From: Oscheius sp. JU75
Lineage: Eukaryota; Nematoda; Chromadorea; Rhabditida; Rhabditidae
Assembly: GCA_037178855.1 (NCBI GenBank)
Contig: JASJZC010000005.1
Span: 1,302,001 to 1,366,000, forward strand
Length of the DNA: 64,000 nucleotides
Direction: 5' to 3'
The stretch's first letter is position 1; every line of letters starts with the position of its first letter. A model generated the notes under the pieces. That model made no database searches. It had not been told where the DNA came from and worked only from the letters and a program-made list of their open reading frames with translations. Of the stretch, positions 48,776-59,883 are shown one piece after another. Position numbers and translations under genes: made by a program.

Positions 48776-51700
48776 GCTGGAGCAGTCATCAATCTGAACG
48801 GTCTGTGGTCGAACGGCGAAGTTGACTATGTGATCGGACCAGGCTTTACCGTAATCGAGTAACTTTATTTTCTAAAAATCGGGCAAGAAGGCACATTTCA
48901 GAACAACAAAGCTACTGCAAGCGATGACTGAAATTCAGCTGAATACCTGTATCAGATTCCTGCCAAAAAGGGCGGACCATGGGGATTATGTCTTCTTCAA
49001 CAGGCAAACAACTGACTGTAGGTCATCTGTTGGGAGACAAGGCAAGTTTTATCTTTTTTGATCCCTCGACAGTTTGAACTGCAAGAGAGCAAGTGAGAAA
49101 TTGTTTTTCATGCACGCGTTTTGGCCACGTCTAACAGTCCAGTTAGTTCTTTGGAATTCTTTACCAGGACTTTGAAACAAAACAAGAAAGTTCTTCGAGG
49201 ACTTAAAATGTTTTTTAGATCAGTTCTGTTTCACTCCGTGTAATCATAGAAACTCCTAGTCGTAGGAAACGTTTTTAATTCGATAATTGTCTCAAAACGT
49301 ATCTCTGTCAGTCTCCCTGTATCTCCATTTCTCTGTTTCTCTCTCAGTCTGTATCTGTTTTCCTGTCCCCTCTGTGCGTCTGTGTCTTTGTCTGTCGCCT
49401 TGCCTCTCTGTCTCTCCGTCTCTCTGTCTTCCTGTCTTTCTGTCTTTCTACCAATTCCAAACAGTGAACACGAACTTGGTGTAACGCAATAATTATAAGT
49501 CGAAAGACGAGCCTAACTTGTCGTGGTTTGAGGAGCCAGAACACTTTTCCCGATCTAGACATGTTTCTTCAGAATCTGGTTTGCAGTTTGTCTGACCTAA
49601 AATGTTACACTTTCCATTCAAAATCACAAAATTCAGGCACTTTCCAGTAAGTTCATTTTCTTGCAGGAGGTGAACAAATAGTTGATTTGGGAGAGGACTG
49701 CTTCACAGGGAACACAATTCTACATGAGCTATTGCATACTTTGGGTTATTACCATGAGCAGTGTTTGTTCCTACCTGGGAGGGAACAAGTCCAAAAAAGT
49801 TTAGGCCGCTCAGACAGGGACAGCTACGTGAACATCAACCTCGCCAATATCGCTCTTGACGATCAACCCAACTTTCGAATAGATACCAGGGCTCTTACCG
49901 ATACTCCCTACTCCGTCGATTCAATCATGCAGTATCCGGCTGGAACTGATGCTATTGTGGGTAAAACGTTTACCGCGTTATAGCGTCAATACATTTATTT
50001 GTGGTTTACCAAGCAGCTGAAACATAACATGTTTGTAAGAGTGTGGATGCTACTATAAAAAAGAACAGAAAGTAACACTGTCATTCCACCGAGTTTGTAT
50101 CCGCTGAGACAATAAGGGCTCTTGGTAATAGCTCAGCAGGCGGCCCCCTCGTTCAAATATGCTTTCGCGCACATTTTTCAGTTCGGCGGGATTTTTTTTT
50201 ACTTTTCTTCTCTTCCCCGAGATCTTTATTATTTTCGTCGGCGTGGCGGCGGAGCGGGCCAGGTAGATAGTTCCTGTAATAATCGAGCAGCAGTTGAATG
50301 TACGATGTTAACAGAAATGAGTGTCTTGGGATGGTTTAACGTTCTGTTGAAACACAAAACGATCTTCTAATCTTTCAGAACAGCAGTCTGGACACGATAA
50401 CCTCCAAAAAACCTGGGCAGATTCTGGGAGGAGGCGATCATCTTTCCAACATTGATGTTCAGCGTATCAACAAAGATTACAAGTGCAGACAGAATGCGAC
50501 AACCACTGCTCCAGTGGTACCAGAGACAGATAGAGACAGTGAAAAAATACTTAGGGCTTCAACTGGCAGCGAGGCGGCTACGGCGGAATGTCCTGGGCCC
50601 AGGGCTGTAATTTCCCAGGCTACGACTACAAACAACTCTGGTCCACCTATGACGACTGCGCGAATCAGTGCATCTACCAGTACACCCAGGGCTGTGATCA
50701 TTTCACTTGGACGCCCGAGAGCAATGGGAAATGTTGGCTGAAGAAGGGAGTTCCAGACGGCTATCAACCTGTCCAGGCTGACAGCTCTCACTATTGCGGA
50801 TATCGAGGTTTCTGACCTATTTTTCGTACAGAAATACGGCGGCCAGTTATCAACTGGGACCAAACTTTTAGTGTCATCTGGTCGAATGGCTGTGAGTTCC
50901 CGGGCGGAGACAACTATCGCACGGTAATGGTCCCGTCAGAACAGTGCGGAGATGTCTGCGCCAAGGATCTGAGCTGTACACACTATTCTTGGACACTGGA
51001 CTACAAATGCGCTTTGAAGAGAGGCATTCCAGCCGGAGCACAACCGAAACTGGTCGATTGGAGAAGAACCTGTGGATACAAAACTGATGTAAAATTTAAA
51101 ATCTTAGGCTAGCAGCCATCACTATAGAATTAAAGAAAAAAGACAACTGTATGGCCGGGGCAGAAGACCTATAATCAGTTGTAGAACATGGTATGTTATA
51201 CTCGAAAAAGAATGAGCAAGCCAACCAGTTAGACTTTACGCATAAGAAATAGATGAAACACAAGAGAACTTCTTTAACGTTGTGTCTCAGGGTACCGGTA
51301 AGTGACTGGCTCGAGATATTTTCAATTCGCGTAGTAGGCAACGCAAAAGAAGTTCTAACTTTTTGATGTTCTAAGTGCTGTAGAAGGGCATAGTACATTT
51401 CTTTGCGGTTCTGCCGTCCTCTTCCTTAGGATACAGGCTGCCCCAAAATTTGAGCGCTAGTCCCTCTCTATCGGAATCAGCAGGAGTTATGAAAAGTTGT
51501 GAGCAAAGATTTGATTCGTTATCAAGTAAGTTCCAAAATTATACCATACTGTAGGGGTCTGTGGTAAACTGTGAGAGCACCAGAGCCTAAACCTCTTAGT
51601 TACCGTAACTATGGGGCATGTTAGGAATGGCGGCTTCGCGTACAGTCCAATGAAAGAGCGCCAGGCCAGGACAGGCCGGTCCAAAGTTTCCTCTACCTCC

Positions 51701-52046
51701 TTATAGAAAACGAGAGACCGAGCTGAAACAGAGACAGTGAGCTAGCACAATTACTATTTAGAAGCTTCTCTGGAAGCAGGACAACAACAACGGGCTCTGG
51801 TACGCGACTGGATGCAATTTTGCGCTCCAAACTGTCATCGACCGCGTGCCAACTAGACGCGACGACTGTTCCAGTCGCTGTGCTGCCAACATGAACTGTA
51901 CTCATTTCACCTGGGACTCTCAAGTCGAACTGTGCTACTTGAAATCGGCTACCGGCACCTTCCCTCGGCCACAATGTGCCCAACCGTTCTTCTTGTGTGG
52001 ATTCAAGAACTTCGAATATGAGGGAGGAGAAGTTGCTTGTACTTAA
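48776..52046 (+). CDS. astacin-family zinc metalloprotease with three PAN/apple-like domains (5' end not placed)
   Basis: Secreted endopeptidase of the astacin (M12A) family. Exons: 48776-48858, 48902-49041, 49667-49762, 49805-49956, 50379-50516, 50555-50807, 50832-51088 and 51762-52046 (stop TAA). The catalytic domain starts with GLWSNGEVDYVIGPGF and includes NTCIRFLPKR and SSVGRQGGEQ. The zinc site HELLHTLGYYHEQ fits HExxHxxGxxH. Also present are RSDRDSYVNI and the Met-turn SIMQYPAG with its Tyr zinc ligand. Three Cys-rich repeats follow: AQGCNFPGYDY...CANQC...CDHFTW, NGCEFPGGDN...CGDVC...CTHYSW and TGCNFAL...CSSRC...CTHFTW. Each has six or so Cys and a CxHFTW core of the PAN/apple type. 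No EGF, CUB or ShK module is seen. The 49041/49667 junction uses a GC donor (GGCAAGT). The start of the mature enzyme is covered; the signal and prodomain are missing from the model. Confidence 0.85.
49285..49455 (+). repeat. CTCTGT-type pyrimidine tract in an astacin intron
   Basis: About 160 bp of imperfect CTGTCTCTCTGTC units, in the intron that starts with the GC donor. Confidence 0.7.
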
Positions 52047-52176
52047 TACTGTAGAAATGAAGATAGAAAACCGCGAACCTGTAAACAGAGCGCACATTTT
52101 ACATAGTTCAGTCCGTGTCTACTTTTCTCTTTTCCCTTTCCCTCCTAGAGCTTTTTCTGCTGCTGGGAGCTCTTGG

Positions 52177-53289
52177 TCAGACGTCCGTATCCTCTCGGCC
52201 AGCCTTCTCCATCATGGCTGCCGGGTCGAAGTAGGCTCCACGACAGGCTTCTTCCTTCTGCGTCTCGGCAAAGGTCTTCGAGTCCGCGGGCCCGAGGAGC
52301 ACAGCCAGAACACAGTTTCTTTTGCCGCGAGTGAAGTTGCCGAATTTGTCCTCGGGACCGTCGCCGAAACTCTTCTGGACGGGATAGCAGAACAAGAGGC
52401 GGGCCCAATTGATTCCGGTGGTCTCGAGACGACTCTGCTTACGCAGCTCCTCGTACTTCTTCGTCCAGGCCTTCGGCACGTACTGCGGATTCAGGAGGAA
52501 CTCGGCAAAGAGAACCCTCTTCAGACTGTCACGCTTGTCGATTAGGGCACGAGTCTCGTCCGTCAACTTGACATTGTGCTCCTTCATCCAGTCGATCGTT
52601 TTGTCGAGAGCCTTGTCCAGGGTTCGAAGGACCTTCTCGTCGTAGGGAATGCGTCCGCTAAAGAATCGGATCAGGATCTCGTTCTCCTCGCCCGTTAGAG
52701 CCATCTCGAAGGCCTTCTCGCGACAGGCCACCTTAAGAATCTTGCGGGCAGCTGCCACGGCCTCCTTCTGGTAACTTCTCGATGAGTCTTTGTCTGTCTA
52801 TCTGTCTCTCAGTCTATCTTCTTGTTTCTCTGTCTCTCCATCTCTATCTTTCTCTGTATCTCTTTAACAAAGACTCACATCACCCTCGGCGCACTTGGCC
52901 TTCTCCTGAGCCAGAACTTTCTCGAACTCCTCGTCGTACATCTTGGCGAAAGCCTCCTCCTTCTCCTTGGGCTTTTCAGTCGGCGTCTGTGCCGGAGCAC
53001 GGAACGTGTACTCGTAGAGCGGGGTCTCGGACGAGGCGACAGCCGGCGACTGAGCCTGTTGCTGGGCTGGAGGAGTCTCTGCTGGCTGCTCCACCACGTT
53101 GATCTGACCCGTCTCCTTGACCTGCTTGACCGGTTCGTATTGTTCTTCCGGAGCAGGGGGCGGGGGAGCTCGTATGGTCGCTTTGGCTGTCGGTTCACTA
53201 CTCGGCTGCTCCTTTTTGTTCTGGCCTGAGGGCTCACTCGGAGAAACTTTTCCCTTCTTTTCCGACTTCTTCCTGCGACCTTGCGTCAT
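52177..53289 (-). CDS. unrecognised protein with a Pro/Ala/Gln/Lys-rich N-terminus
   Basis: Two exons, 52879-53289 and 52177-52767 (stop TGA), give about 334 residues from ATG at 53289. The first 115 residues are low-complexity: Lys-rich (GRRKKSEKKGK), then proline and alanine/glutamine-rich segments with PPPPAPEEQ and PAQQQAQSP. The C-terminal 200 residues look folded and mostly helical (KVLRTLDKALDKTIDWMKEH, NPQYVPKAWTKKYEELRKQ) and end with a conserved-looking segment (NWARLLFCYPVQKSFGDG, GKRNCVLAVLLGPADSKTF). I do not recognise the family. Codon use is strongly C/G-ending, like the other true exons here, which suggests good expression. An acceptor (AATAG) lies 18 bases before the ATG, in a frame that could also join to the exon at 54063-54337, so the true start may be further upstream. 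Confidence 0.65.
52785..52865 (+). repeat. CTCTGT-type tract in the intron of the 52-53 kb gene
   Basis: Pyrimidine-rich CTGTCTCTC-type repeat on the plus strand, so purine-rich in the sense of the host gene. It fills most of a 111 bp intron. Confidence 0.65.
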
Positions 53290-54062
53290 CGAGGCGTGAA
53301 AGGATTGCTATTAGCATATTTTACCACTAGGCACGAGATATTTTTTTACGATCTAGTACTTTTTACTTATACCAAAGCTGTAGTAGATACAAAACTAACT
53401 ACTGCAAATTGGTATTTGCAATTTATAATACATCGGGGCTAGTACCAATCCTGGCGAACATTCTTTACTTACGAAAACAGTGAGACAATATTGTTTGCAA
53501 TAGCGTATAGACTGTTCACAAAAGAACAAAATTGCGGGCGAAATTTTATATTGGGGAATCAGCTGTGTACATGGATACTCAACCAACAAGTCTTCCGCGG
53601 GAACTTCAAATTTGGTTTCGTTCTTCTTGAACAGACTATACTTTCATTTGGTTTTTTTTATTGGATCGTGCCAGAGTCTACTGATTTTGTTACGTTCTCC
53701 TTCTGATGAAGCATAAGTGCTACAGTTACGATGTGTCTGTTGCTCGGTGACCTATTCTAAAACAGTACTGTACAGGCAGTTTCGTCTTGGACAAACGGGC
53801 CCGAGCAAGACAGCGACTGGACCGCTAGTAGACCGAAGTTTTACGATAGAACACCAAACGGGGTCGAAACCGCGCGCCTTAGCAATGAACAAGTTTTGGA
53901 AAGCTCAGAATAGATTGGAAGTCTACTAACACTTTTAGCTCTCGGTTTCTCCACCTTGTCAAAAAAAAAACTGGGCGTTTCTATTTCAATTTTAGCCGCA
54001 GCATTGCTGTCAACGATTTCCAGAAAAACCAAACTCAGTGAAACCCAAAAAAGTAAAACCAC
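53290..54062. other. non-coding spacer or intron
   Basis: No convincing exon. It is either the intron joining the 54.2 kb exon to the gene at 52-53 kb, or the spacer between two genes. Confidence 0.4.
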
Positions 54063-54337
54063 CTCATTCTTCGTCCTTCTCGAGACTCCGGGCTTCTTCC
54101 ACTTAAGCGGCTTGGCGGCATTCTTGAACTTGGCGGGACGCAGCTTGACCGACAGCTTCTCGAAGACAGTCGGCTCGAAGTCCCTGTCGTCGGCGGCCAC
54201 GAAGATGCCCTTCTTCCTGTATTGTTCTCGATATTCTTCCTTCGTCATCGGCTTCTTGGCTGCCTGCTTCTTGACACCGCCCTCGCCGAGAAAGCTGTTG
54301 TAGCCGTCTTTGATGAACTGCGCGTCGACCCTCTTGC
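54063..54337 (-). CDS. internal coding exon of an unrecognised lysine-rich protein
   Basis: Bounded by an acceptor (ATTTCCAG) at its 5' end and a GTGGTT donor at its 3' end on the minus strand. Encodes about 91 residues including KRVDAQFIKDGYNSFLGEGG, MTKEEYREQYRKKGIFVAAD and FEKLSVKLRPAKFKNAAKPL. The exon ends in phase 0, the phase needed to splice to a possible acceptor just before the ATG at 53289, so it may be an upstream exon of the 52-53 kb gene. The preceding exon was not found. Codon use matches true exons. Family unknown. Confidence 0.55.
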
Positions 54338-55092
54338 CTGGAAATTAGAGAATGAGTCTCTGTCACTGTTGTCTCTATTGTCTAAATTCAAAATTAGAAC
54401 GTACCCAATCCAGTTCCTAGCATCTTTGAGCGTCTTCGAGTAGAACCCAATAACAGAACTGAATCCTTTTTGCTGGAACTTCCAAAAAATTGTAACTTTT
54501 TGTTTCGAACTTTTGCAATTACAAATTGTTTCGATTACATATTGTTGAATAGTAAGTTGAATAGTTTCAAGCCACTGTTTTTGAAGCAAAAAAGTTTTTT
54601 TTACTGGAAAAGAAACTAAAACTTTTATTTCACAGTAGTCCACCAGAACATAATTTGGTAGTCGAGAGAGTATGGAAGCGAACTGTTGGAGGAACTCGAG
54701 ACGATACGGGTGAGTAATCCCGATGTTACTTTCTCCGTATAGATTAAGCTACTAGCAAAATCAGCTTCTGTACTGTCACCCCTAACAGTTTTGTCCGAAC
54801 AGATATGTTTCACCGTTTCTTTATACTTTCTTCGATGTGACGCTGTTCAATAGTCCAGAAATAAACTGCAAATGTAAAAAAAAGACGACCTTCTCCAAAG
54901 AGACCATAGATGGTAGCCCCCTCCCATTGTTCCCAAAATTTGCCTAGTCTGCTCCCTATCCCTTGTTTTGGCCCTGTCTCTCTACACACTTGTTTACAAT
55001 TCCCTTGTATGCTTTGCTTGTGTTTGCCTCCTGTCCAGAGCAGTTCCCATCCTCTCCTGTTTTGTCTGATCCCCCTGACGTGTCTCGACAAC
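54338..55092. other. divergent spacer between the unrecognised minus-strand exon and acid sphingomyelinase
   Basis: About 0.75 kb. It may hold the promoters of both divergent genes and a first exon of the minus-strand gene. Pyrimidine-rich before 55090. No specific site recognised. Confidence 0.4.
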
Positions 55093-57973
55093 ATGGCCCT
55101 TGCCATTTCCGCCATGTTCTGGGCTCCTGCTGTCTTGCTGCTCAGTTTCGGCATGGTAGGGACTACCGACGCGGCCTTGCCTCGCACCAACGACAGCTCC
55201 AGCCTCGACGGATTCTGCGAATTATGCCAGAGCATTGCCAATCAGGCTGTCTTTGCTGTCCGTTTGGGTCTCGTCACAACAAAGGATGCTACCGAACTGG
55301 TTCAGTGAGTTCTGTCTGTGATTCCATGACTCTTTCTCTCCGTCTCTTGGTCGCTCTCTATCTGTCTCTGTCTCTGACCCTCTGTGCCTCTCTCTCTCAC
55401 ATTCTCCCCATTCCAGAACCGAATGCCAAGAGAATCTGAACCTCCCCGGTGACATCTGTCCCAAAGCGGCTGCCATTCTCACTCCCTACATCTTCGACCT
55501 GATCCGGAAGTCCAACTTCACCGGTCCTCAACTTTGTGCTGTCGGTCTCTCCAACTGTCAGAAGTTCTTTCCTCTCCCCCCGAAGGACTGGTCCGTGTCC
55601 CTGCCTCCATTTCCATCCAACCCAGTCCCAAAGCCTGCCTCACAGAACTACAGGCCCGTCAAGGTCCTCCATCTGACAGACATTCATATTGACGGGAAGT
55701 ACCAGCCGGGATCGGCCGTCGACTGTGTCCCGAAGACTGCACATCCATTGGCTCAGAAACTACTGATCTGCTGCCGTGGACCACCGGCTGCGAATGGTAG
55801 TCAAGCAGCTGGTTACTGGGGAAGTACTCTCGGAATGTGTGACCTGCCCTACAGGACATTTGAGTCCGGACTGAAGTTCATCAGAAACAGTGGGATGGTT
55901 GGTCTTTTTTTTAGAACTTCTACTGAAACTGTACAATTCTGGTCACTATTCATATTCAGAGAATATTAGAAGCTTTCGAATCTCGAGACTAGGCGTGAAA
56001 AATATGAAATCAGAAAAAACTCTCCATAAACCTCGCATTCCTTTATTTTTTGTACAGTACCGTGCCATAGTAAGAAAAAGAGGGACAGACAGGAAAACAG
56101 AGAGACGGAGAGACCGGGAGACTCACGGCCTTGAAGGGCTTTTGAGCGTTCCTGCTTTCAACCACCCAATCTTTCCCAAAGTGGAGAAACGGCGGCTGCA
56201 TAAAAAAATGTAGTGTGTAAAAAAAACCCTGCCAAAATTGTGGAAAAGTAGTGCTGTCGCCAGACGGCGAAGCCTGCTGAGACCTTATATGGGTGAGATG
56301 AAGTCGATTGCTCGCTAAATTTATATTCTCATGAAAGCCTCGGACCTAGTACGGCGCCTTGCTTCTCCCAGAGCGCCATGAAACACAAAATAGAGGAATA
56401 CCGTATTCAGTAGCATAGTAGTGAGCCCTATATCTGTACCTTTTTGGTGAGTAAAACAATAGGAAATTCTACGTATGGTTCATACTAAAAAGCGTAGCAT
56501 AAGTGTTTTTAGATCATTACTGCCGAAAAAAAGATTACTGCGCATGCGCTGTTAGATATCAATGATCCTTGAAACATTTGAAGATCCGTAACTACCAAGA
56601 AAAACTATAGAAACTTTCTCACGAACATTTTTCTCGGCAAAGTGACAGACCCTCAAAAATCCTCACTTTCTAGAAATTCGACTACATTCTCCTGACCGGC
56701 GACTTGCTCCCGCACGACATGTGGGACTACAGTCGAGCCCGAACCCTTTCCTACTTCCGCAACGTTACCAGGACTGTCGAGCTGTGGCTGCCCAACACCC
56801 GAATCTATCTCCAGCTCGGAAATCATGAGGCCGTGCCATTCGACGCCTATTCCTACGACCCGGTCGGACAGACACCTCCTCAGACATGGCTCTACAGAGA
56901 AATGGAGCTGTTTGTTCGGAAATATGTTCCGGACTTGGCGAGTCGGAGAGAAATAGCGGTGCATGGCAGCTACGTGGCCTATCCGACTCCGGGACTGAAG
57001 ATCATCAATCTGAACAACAACTTCTGCTTCAACCTCAACTTGTAAGTTAAAATTTTTATTTTAAGACTTTTGCGTTTCAGCTCTGATAGAAAGACAGTAA
57101 AAAAATTTCAATATTCTCAGTTGCAAATGTTTCCTCATATAAGACTCTTGAAGCCGCGCCCTTACTCTTTACGCTTGATATTCAGCTTCGCCCATCTCTC
57201 AAAAACCGATCCTGGTGGAGTTCTAACCTTCCTCTCTCAAGAACTGGCAACAGCTGAAGCTGCTGGTCAAGTCGTTCACATCCATGCGCACATCCCGCCG
57301 ACGGCGGTCGACTGTCTTCCCGACTGGAATCGTGCCTATTTGCTCATTTTGGAGCGGTACCAGGACACAGTGAGGGAACAGTTTCACGGACATAGTCACT
57401 TCGAAAGACATCTTGTCTACCTTGACCGGAAGAGGAAGCCTATGGGGAGTGGATGGGTCGCGGCATCGATGACCACCTGGGATCATGTGCAGCCGGCCTT
57501 CAGAACGTATACTTTAGATGAGGAGTTTGTGAGTCGTTGTCTCTGTCTTCTTGTTTCTTTGTTTCTATATCTCTCTGTCTCTGTTTCTTTATTTCTCCGT
57601 CTCCCTGTCTCTCTGTCCCTGTCTCTCTTTCTCTCTGACTTCATGTCTCTCTGTCTTTCTGTTTCTCTATCACTGTACCCATACTTTCCAGAGAGTCGCC
57701 TCTTCCTCTCTCTTCTCGGCCTCAGTTGACGGTCTCGTGGCCCAGGATGAACCAGTCTGGACGGAGCAGAAAAGCCAATTTCCCTATTTGGACTCGACAA
57801 GTCGACCAACTGACTGGTTCCGGTTCATTAGCGGACTGCTCCAGGACAACCAGAAGAATTACCGCCAGGACTACATCCAAAACATCTACCGACATTCCCC
57901 ATGGATCCAGAAAGCGGGTAATTGTGATGACAGCTGTGCCAAGGAATTGCTCAAGCGGAATATTGTCTCGTGA
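55093..57973 (+). CDS. acid sphingomyelinase (sphingomyelin phosphodiesterase)
   Basis: Hydrolyses sphingomyelin to ceramide and phosphocholine in lysosomes or outside the cell. Exons 55093-55304, 55417-55897, 56674-57041, 57186-57528 and 57692-57973 (stop TGA) give about 561 residues (human SMPD1 is about 630). A signal peptide covers residues 1-28. A saposin-B domain follows with the expected Cys pattern (CELCQSIA, TECQEN, DICPKAAA, LCAVGLSNCQKFF). The metallophosphoesterase domain keeps all metal motifs: LTDIHIDGKY, LTGDLLPHDMW, LGNHEAVPFDAY, HIHAHIPP and FHGHSHFERH. The C-terminal region is somewhat shorter than in mammals but ends with a CDDSCAKELL Cys pair. Corresponds to nematode asm genes; orthology to a specific copy cannot be decided. 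Confidence 0.93.
55318..55405 (+). repeat. CTCTGT-type tract in acid sphingomyelinase intron 1
   Basis: Pyrimidine repeat fills almost the whole 112 bp intron up to the acceptor TTCCAG. Confidence 0.7.
55898..56673 (+). other. intron 2 of acid sphingomyelinase
   Basis: 776 bp. Contains a purine run (GACAGACAGGAAAACAGAGA region at about 56080-56120) and TGAAACA cores near 56380 and 56570. No exon seen. Confidence 0.6.
57533..57675 (+). repeat. CTCTGT-type tract in the last acid sphingomyelinase intron
   Basis: About 140 bp of TCTCTGTCTCTG/TTTCTC units occupy the 163 bp intron between the last two exons. Confidence 0.72.
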
Positions 57974-58458
57974 TAAAACTTAGAAAGTGTCGGCTAATTT
58001 TCTAAGGATAGAATCGATCTATGTGTTTCTCATACATTTGACCTTTGCAGTAACGGTGAAACCACAATGGTTTTCGTCTTTCCAGTGTAAAATTCTCAAT
58101 CTTCTTGTTTTGTTTCACTGTCTCTATATAAAACAAACTCACTTTAGGCCAATCCGCCCAGGTCACTCCAAAAAAAATCCCCGGAAGTTTCTGGTGCCTG
58201 GCGCTGGAGGCCACTTCCATGACCTGGAATGAGTAAACTTGTTTCAGCCGTACAGAGACGATAGGATAGAGCAGTGCTCGGGCTCACCCTTCTCGTTCGC
58301 GTGGGAATGTGCGAAGGAAGCCAGACATCCTGACTGGTTTGGAGGAGAAAGCTGAATTCGGCGAAAAAAAAGTGCTCTGATGGACAGGACAGGATAGTCT
58401 AAAACCACAACGGGGTAGATTCCTCTGGATAAACAACGAGAAAAATCCAAATCTTTAC

Positions 58459-59715
58459 TCAGAGCAGAAAATCCTCATCATTTTTCGGCACCCAGAGGAA
58501 CATCATTTGACCCGCGGCCGTCATCAGATGCTGCTTTTTCGGATGGGCCGACAGCGAATGGACGACCTTGGACGGATGCTCCAATTTGATCAGCACAGAA
58601 CATTCCAGCAAACTGAAATGGTTTAGTTTTTAAGCAGAAAATGGGACAAACTGATAAATGTAGACATGACCGTCCTCAGATCCCGTAGCAAGTTGTTCCA
58701 TCGAGGACAGAGCGCAGCTGTCTACCTTGTACTCACTGTTCACATGACCTTTGTACCTAAAAATAAGCGATTTCCTGGAAACAATGGGTTAAACGTTGTT
58801 AAATTTTTGCCGTTGCTCTTGTCCATTAGGCGGAGATGTCCGTCTTGGGTCGAGGCCAAGACACAGTTGCCATCGGGTGTGAAATGCACAGAGTTGACGC
58901 TTTCACCGAGAAAGTCGACTGTCATGGTGCCGTCACGAATACTGTAGGTACGATAGTTGCCGTCCGCTGAGCCCGCGACAATTTCGTGGCCGTTAACGTC
59001 GATCGAGAGGACGGAGTCAGTGGCCTCGTTGAAAATCTGCAAAAATGGACCAGTTACACGAGAGTAGCTGCTATGGCCACTTTTCATAGCCACAGTTAGA
59101 CAAAAGCTAGGCTGCTTCCAGCCCAAACCCACCTGAATGGGCTTTTCCGTCCTGGCTCTGTTGTCAAAAACCTGCATCGTGTTGTCCATACTGCCGCTGA
59201 AGACCACATTCGACTCCTCATTGAATGCCACGCAGTTTACTTTGGCTAAATACTTCATTATTTTTGTTTCACAAAACAAGAAACCTCCATGTGACCGCCA
59301 TCTCCTTAGCTGTTTGCCCGTCTCGACGTCTATGACAGTGACGGCCTTGTCTGCTCCTCCGATGGCAATATTGCTATTATCCGAGGAGGAAGCCGCGTCG
59401 AAAACCTTGGAAATATTACTATCTTTGAAGCGAAAGAGAGGCCAAAATCAAGCAGCTGTCTTACTGTGGCGGCCAGCGTCAGTTGTGGCCAAACATACCT
59501 CATTCCCCGTGCCCGTATACGTCTTCAGCAGGCTTCCCTTGATCGGATTCCACAGCTTGACGGTCTTGTCACTGCCGCACGTCAGACAGTAGTTTCCATC
59601 CACTAAAATTGATGATTTATAACCAAAACGAGAAAAAATAACCGTTATATCTGACAGCTCGAACGGCGCCCTGCTTGCAGTCGATGGCTTTCACACGCCT
59701 CTCTGGAAGAGCCAT
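58459..59715 (-). CDS. WDR83: WD-repeat protein WDR83 / MORG1
   Basis: A seven-bladed WD40 scaffold that in other animals organises MAPK signalling and associates with the spliceosome. Minus-strand exons 59643-59715, 59499-59602, 59285-59405, 59133-59245, 58795-59036, 58652-58756 and 58459-58612 (stop TGA) give about 303 residues (human 315). Repeats seen: DGNYCLTCGSDKTVKLWNP, SSDNSNIAIGGADKAVTVID, NEESNVVFSGSMDNTMQVFD, EIVAGSADGNYRTYSIRDG, SVHFTPDGNCVLASTQDGHL then LRLMDKSNGK, YKGHVNSEYKVD then LATGSEDGHVYIY, and a final HPKKQHLMTAAGQMMFLW. The order and the LDK/YKGH...EYK signature follow WDR83 closely. The ATG lies 8 bases after a TTTTTACAG acceptor, and LRR1 ends 168 bp upstream on the same strand, so it is probably a downstream operon gene. 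Confidence 0.88.
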
Positions 59716-59883
59716 TTTCTGTCTGTAAAAACTGGAAGTTTATTTGTTTCAGTGAGAAGCTAAGTAGAAGCGGAAAGCCGAGAACACACTTTATGGAAGA
59801 CACCCAGCCGTGAGAAATTCATTTGAGATCGCTGGGCGACAGATGCAAAGTACAAAAATTGACGAAATATACACGTTTTCGGT

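Noticed and set aside
52822-53229. Plus-strand frame of 135 codons opposite the unrecognised gene
   Set aside because: It is an antisense shadow of the exon at 52879-53289, whose minus-strand reading has proper splice edges and codon bias.
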